Source: Balneolaceae bacterium
GTDB lineage: Bacteria > Bacteroidota > Rhodothermia > Balneolales > Balneolaceae
Direction: 5' to 3'
Length of the DNA stretch: 37,087 nt
NCBI GenBank assembly: GCA_007134085.1
Contig: SLLL01000110.1
Span: 1-37,087 of the forward strand
Position numbers and translations under genes: made by a program. The notes beneath the pieces are model-generated. The model saw only the letters and a program-made list of their open reading frames with translations. It was not told where the DNA came from and did no database searches. Of the stretch, positions 36,268 through 37,087 are shown one piece after another (the stretch's first letter is position 1; each line of letters opens with the position of its first letter).

Positions 36268-37087
36268 ATGAATGTATTGGCAGACCAATTTCTTTACCGT
36301 GTTCGAGATCTTTTACCTGTTGATTGCAAATGCACACTATTTGACCCCGCTGAAGGCTTCCCGAAATATGCCACATCTTTCGATGCCCTTCTAATCAGAA
36401 CAGTTACAAAGATTGATAGTAAAACTCTCCCTTTTGGAGGAAACTTAAGGTTTATCGGTACAGCGACTGCCGGTTTCGACCATATTGACAGAGGGCTTTT
36501 GAATGATTTAGACATTACATTTGCCAGATCTGAAGGGTGCAATGCCAATGCCGTGGGCGAATACGTACTTACGGCTTTGTTCAAATGGGCTGAATCAAGA
36601 AAGCAATCCATCGATGAACTTCGTGTTGGCATTGTAGGATGTGGCTATACAGGAACCGCTGTTAATCACTATCTCACAAAACTCGGGATTGAAACCGTTC
36701 TTTACGACCCCCCAAAAGCACGAAGAATTCCTGCGTTCAAGTCTGCACCTCTCCAGCAGCTTTTAGCCTGTGATGTTCTCACATTTCATACACCGCTAAC
36801 CACTTTCGGTGAGGATAAAACCTTTCACATGTGTGGAGAAGAGTGGCTGAGTAAAGGGTTCAAACTGATCATCAACAGTGCAAGAGGTGGAGTAGTTGAT
36901 GAAAAAGCACTGCTGGATGCCAAAAAAAATGGTGCGGTTGGCAATTTTATTCTTGATGTGTGGGAGAATGAGCCGGATTTTTTGGATGAAGCTGCAAAAA
37001 AAGCCTTCATCGCCACACCACATATTGCCGGTTATTCACGAGAGGCAAAGTTCAGAGCTTCTGAAATAGTGGTCGCCAAGCTTTGCA
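36268..37087 (+). CDS. pdxB: 4-phosphoerythronate dehydrogenase, truncated by window end
   Basis: MNVLADQFLYRVRDLLP; LLIRTVTKID; FIGTATAGFDHID; EGCNANAVGEYVLTAL; VGIVGCGYTG; DVLTFHTPLT; INSARGGVVDE; DVWENEP; TPHIAGYSREAK. Frame open to the window edge; absent from the supplied ORF track. Confidence 0.9.
   Translation, partial: MNVLADQFLYRVRDLLPVDCKCTLFDPAEGFPKYATSFDALLIRTVTKIDSKTLPFGGNLRFIGTATAGFDHIDRGLLNDLDITFARSEGCNANAVGEYVLTALFKWAESRKQSIDELRVGIVGCGYTGTAVNHYLTKLGIETVLYDPPKARRIPAFKSAPLQQLLACDVLTFHTPLTTFGEDKTFHMCGEEWLSKGFKLIINSARGGVVDEKALLDAKKNGAVGNFILDVWENEPDFLDEAAKKAFIATPHIAGYSREAKFRASEIVVAKLC

Overview
The window is 37 kb of gene-dense bacterial chromosome, about 43% GC by eye, and probably from the Bacteroidota/Balneolota/Rhodothermota group. 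That placement is inferred from gene style only and was not tested. I support about 32 protein-coding genes and found no rRNA, tRNA, CRISPR array or intact transposase. Left part: a truncated BadF/BadG-type sugar kinase, TatD, a Ser/Thr kinase with TPRs beside an ECF-type sigma factor, a diheme cytochrome c, an internally duplicated uncharacterised lipoprotein, a DUF2459 protein, tryptophan 2,3-dioxygenase, two tandem GH16 lipoproteins and a penicillin acylase. Middle: an intergenic block of about 0.75 kb (12.7-13.45 kb) made of 82-bp repeats and many short hairpins, then DUF481-like, erythromycin-esterase-like, DinB-like, GH3 and cupin genes, then a signalling island of six genes (18.0-27.4 kb). 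Right part: a compact minus-strand cluster (36.05 to 27.46 kb) of pyrimidine phosphorylase, PspA, two coiled-coil proteins, crotonase, CNNM/HlyC-type protein, classic AAA ATPase and pheA, then a divergent pdxB running off the edge. Strongest leads: (1) PspA (ESCRT-III superfamily) in a compact gene string with two unknown coiled-coil proteins and a two-module AAA ATPase carrying a Vps4-like pore-loop tryptophan; (2) a signalling island containing a stand-alone pseudo-receiver and a HisKA_2-type kinase with an apparently destroyed ATP-binding domain; (3) a 16-nt homopolymer inside the Ser/Thr kinase gene, a candidate slippage or phase-variation site; (4) the hairpin/82-bp repeat block.
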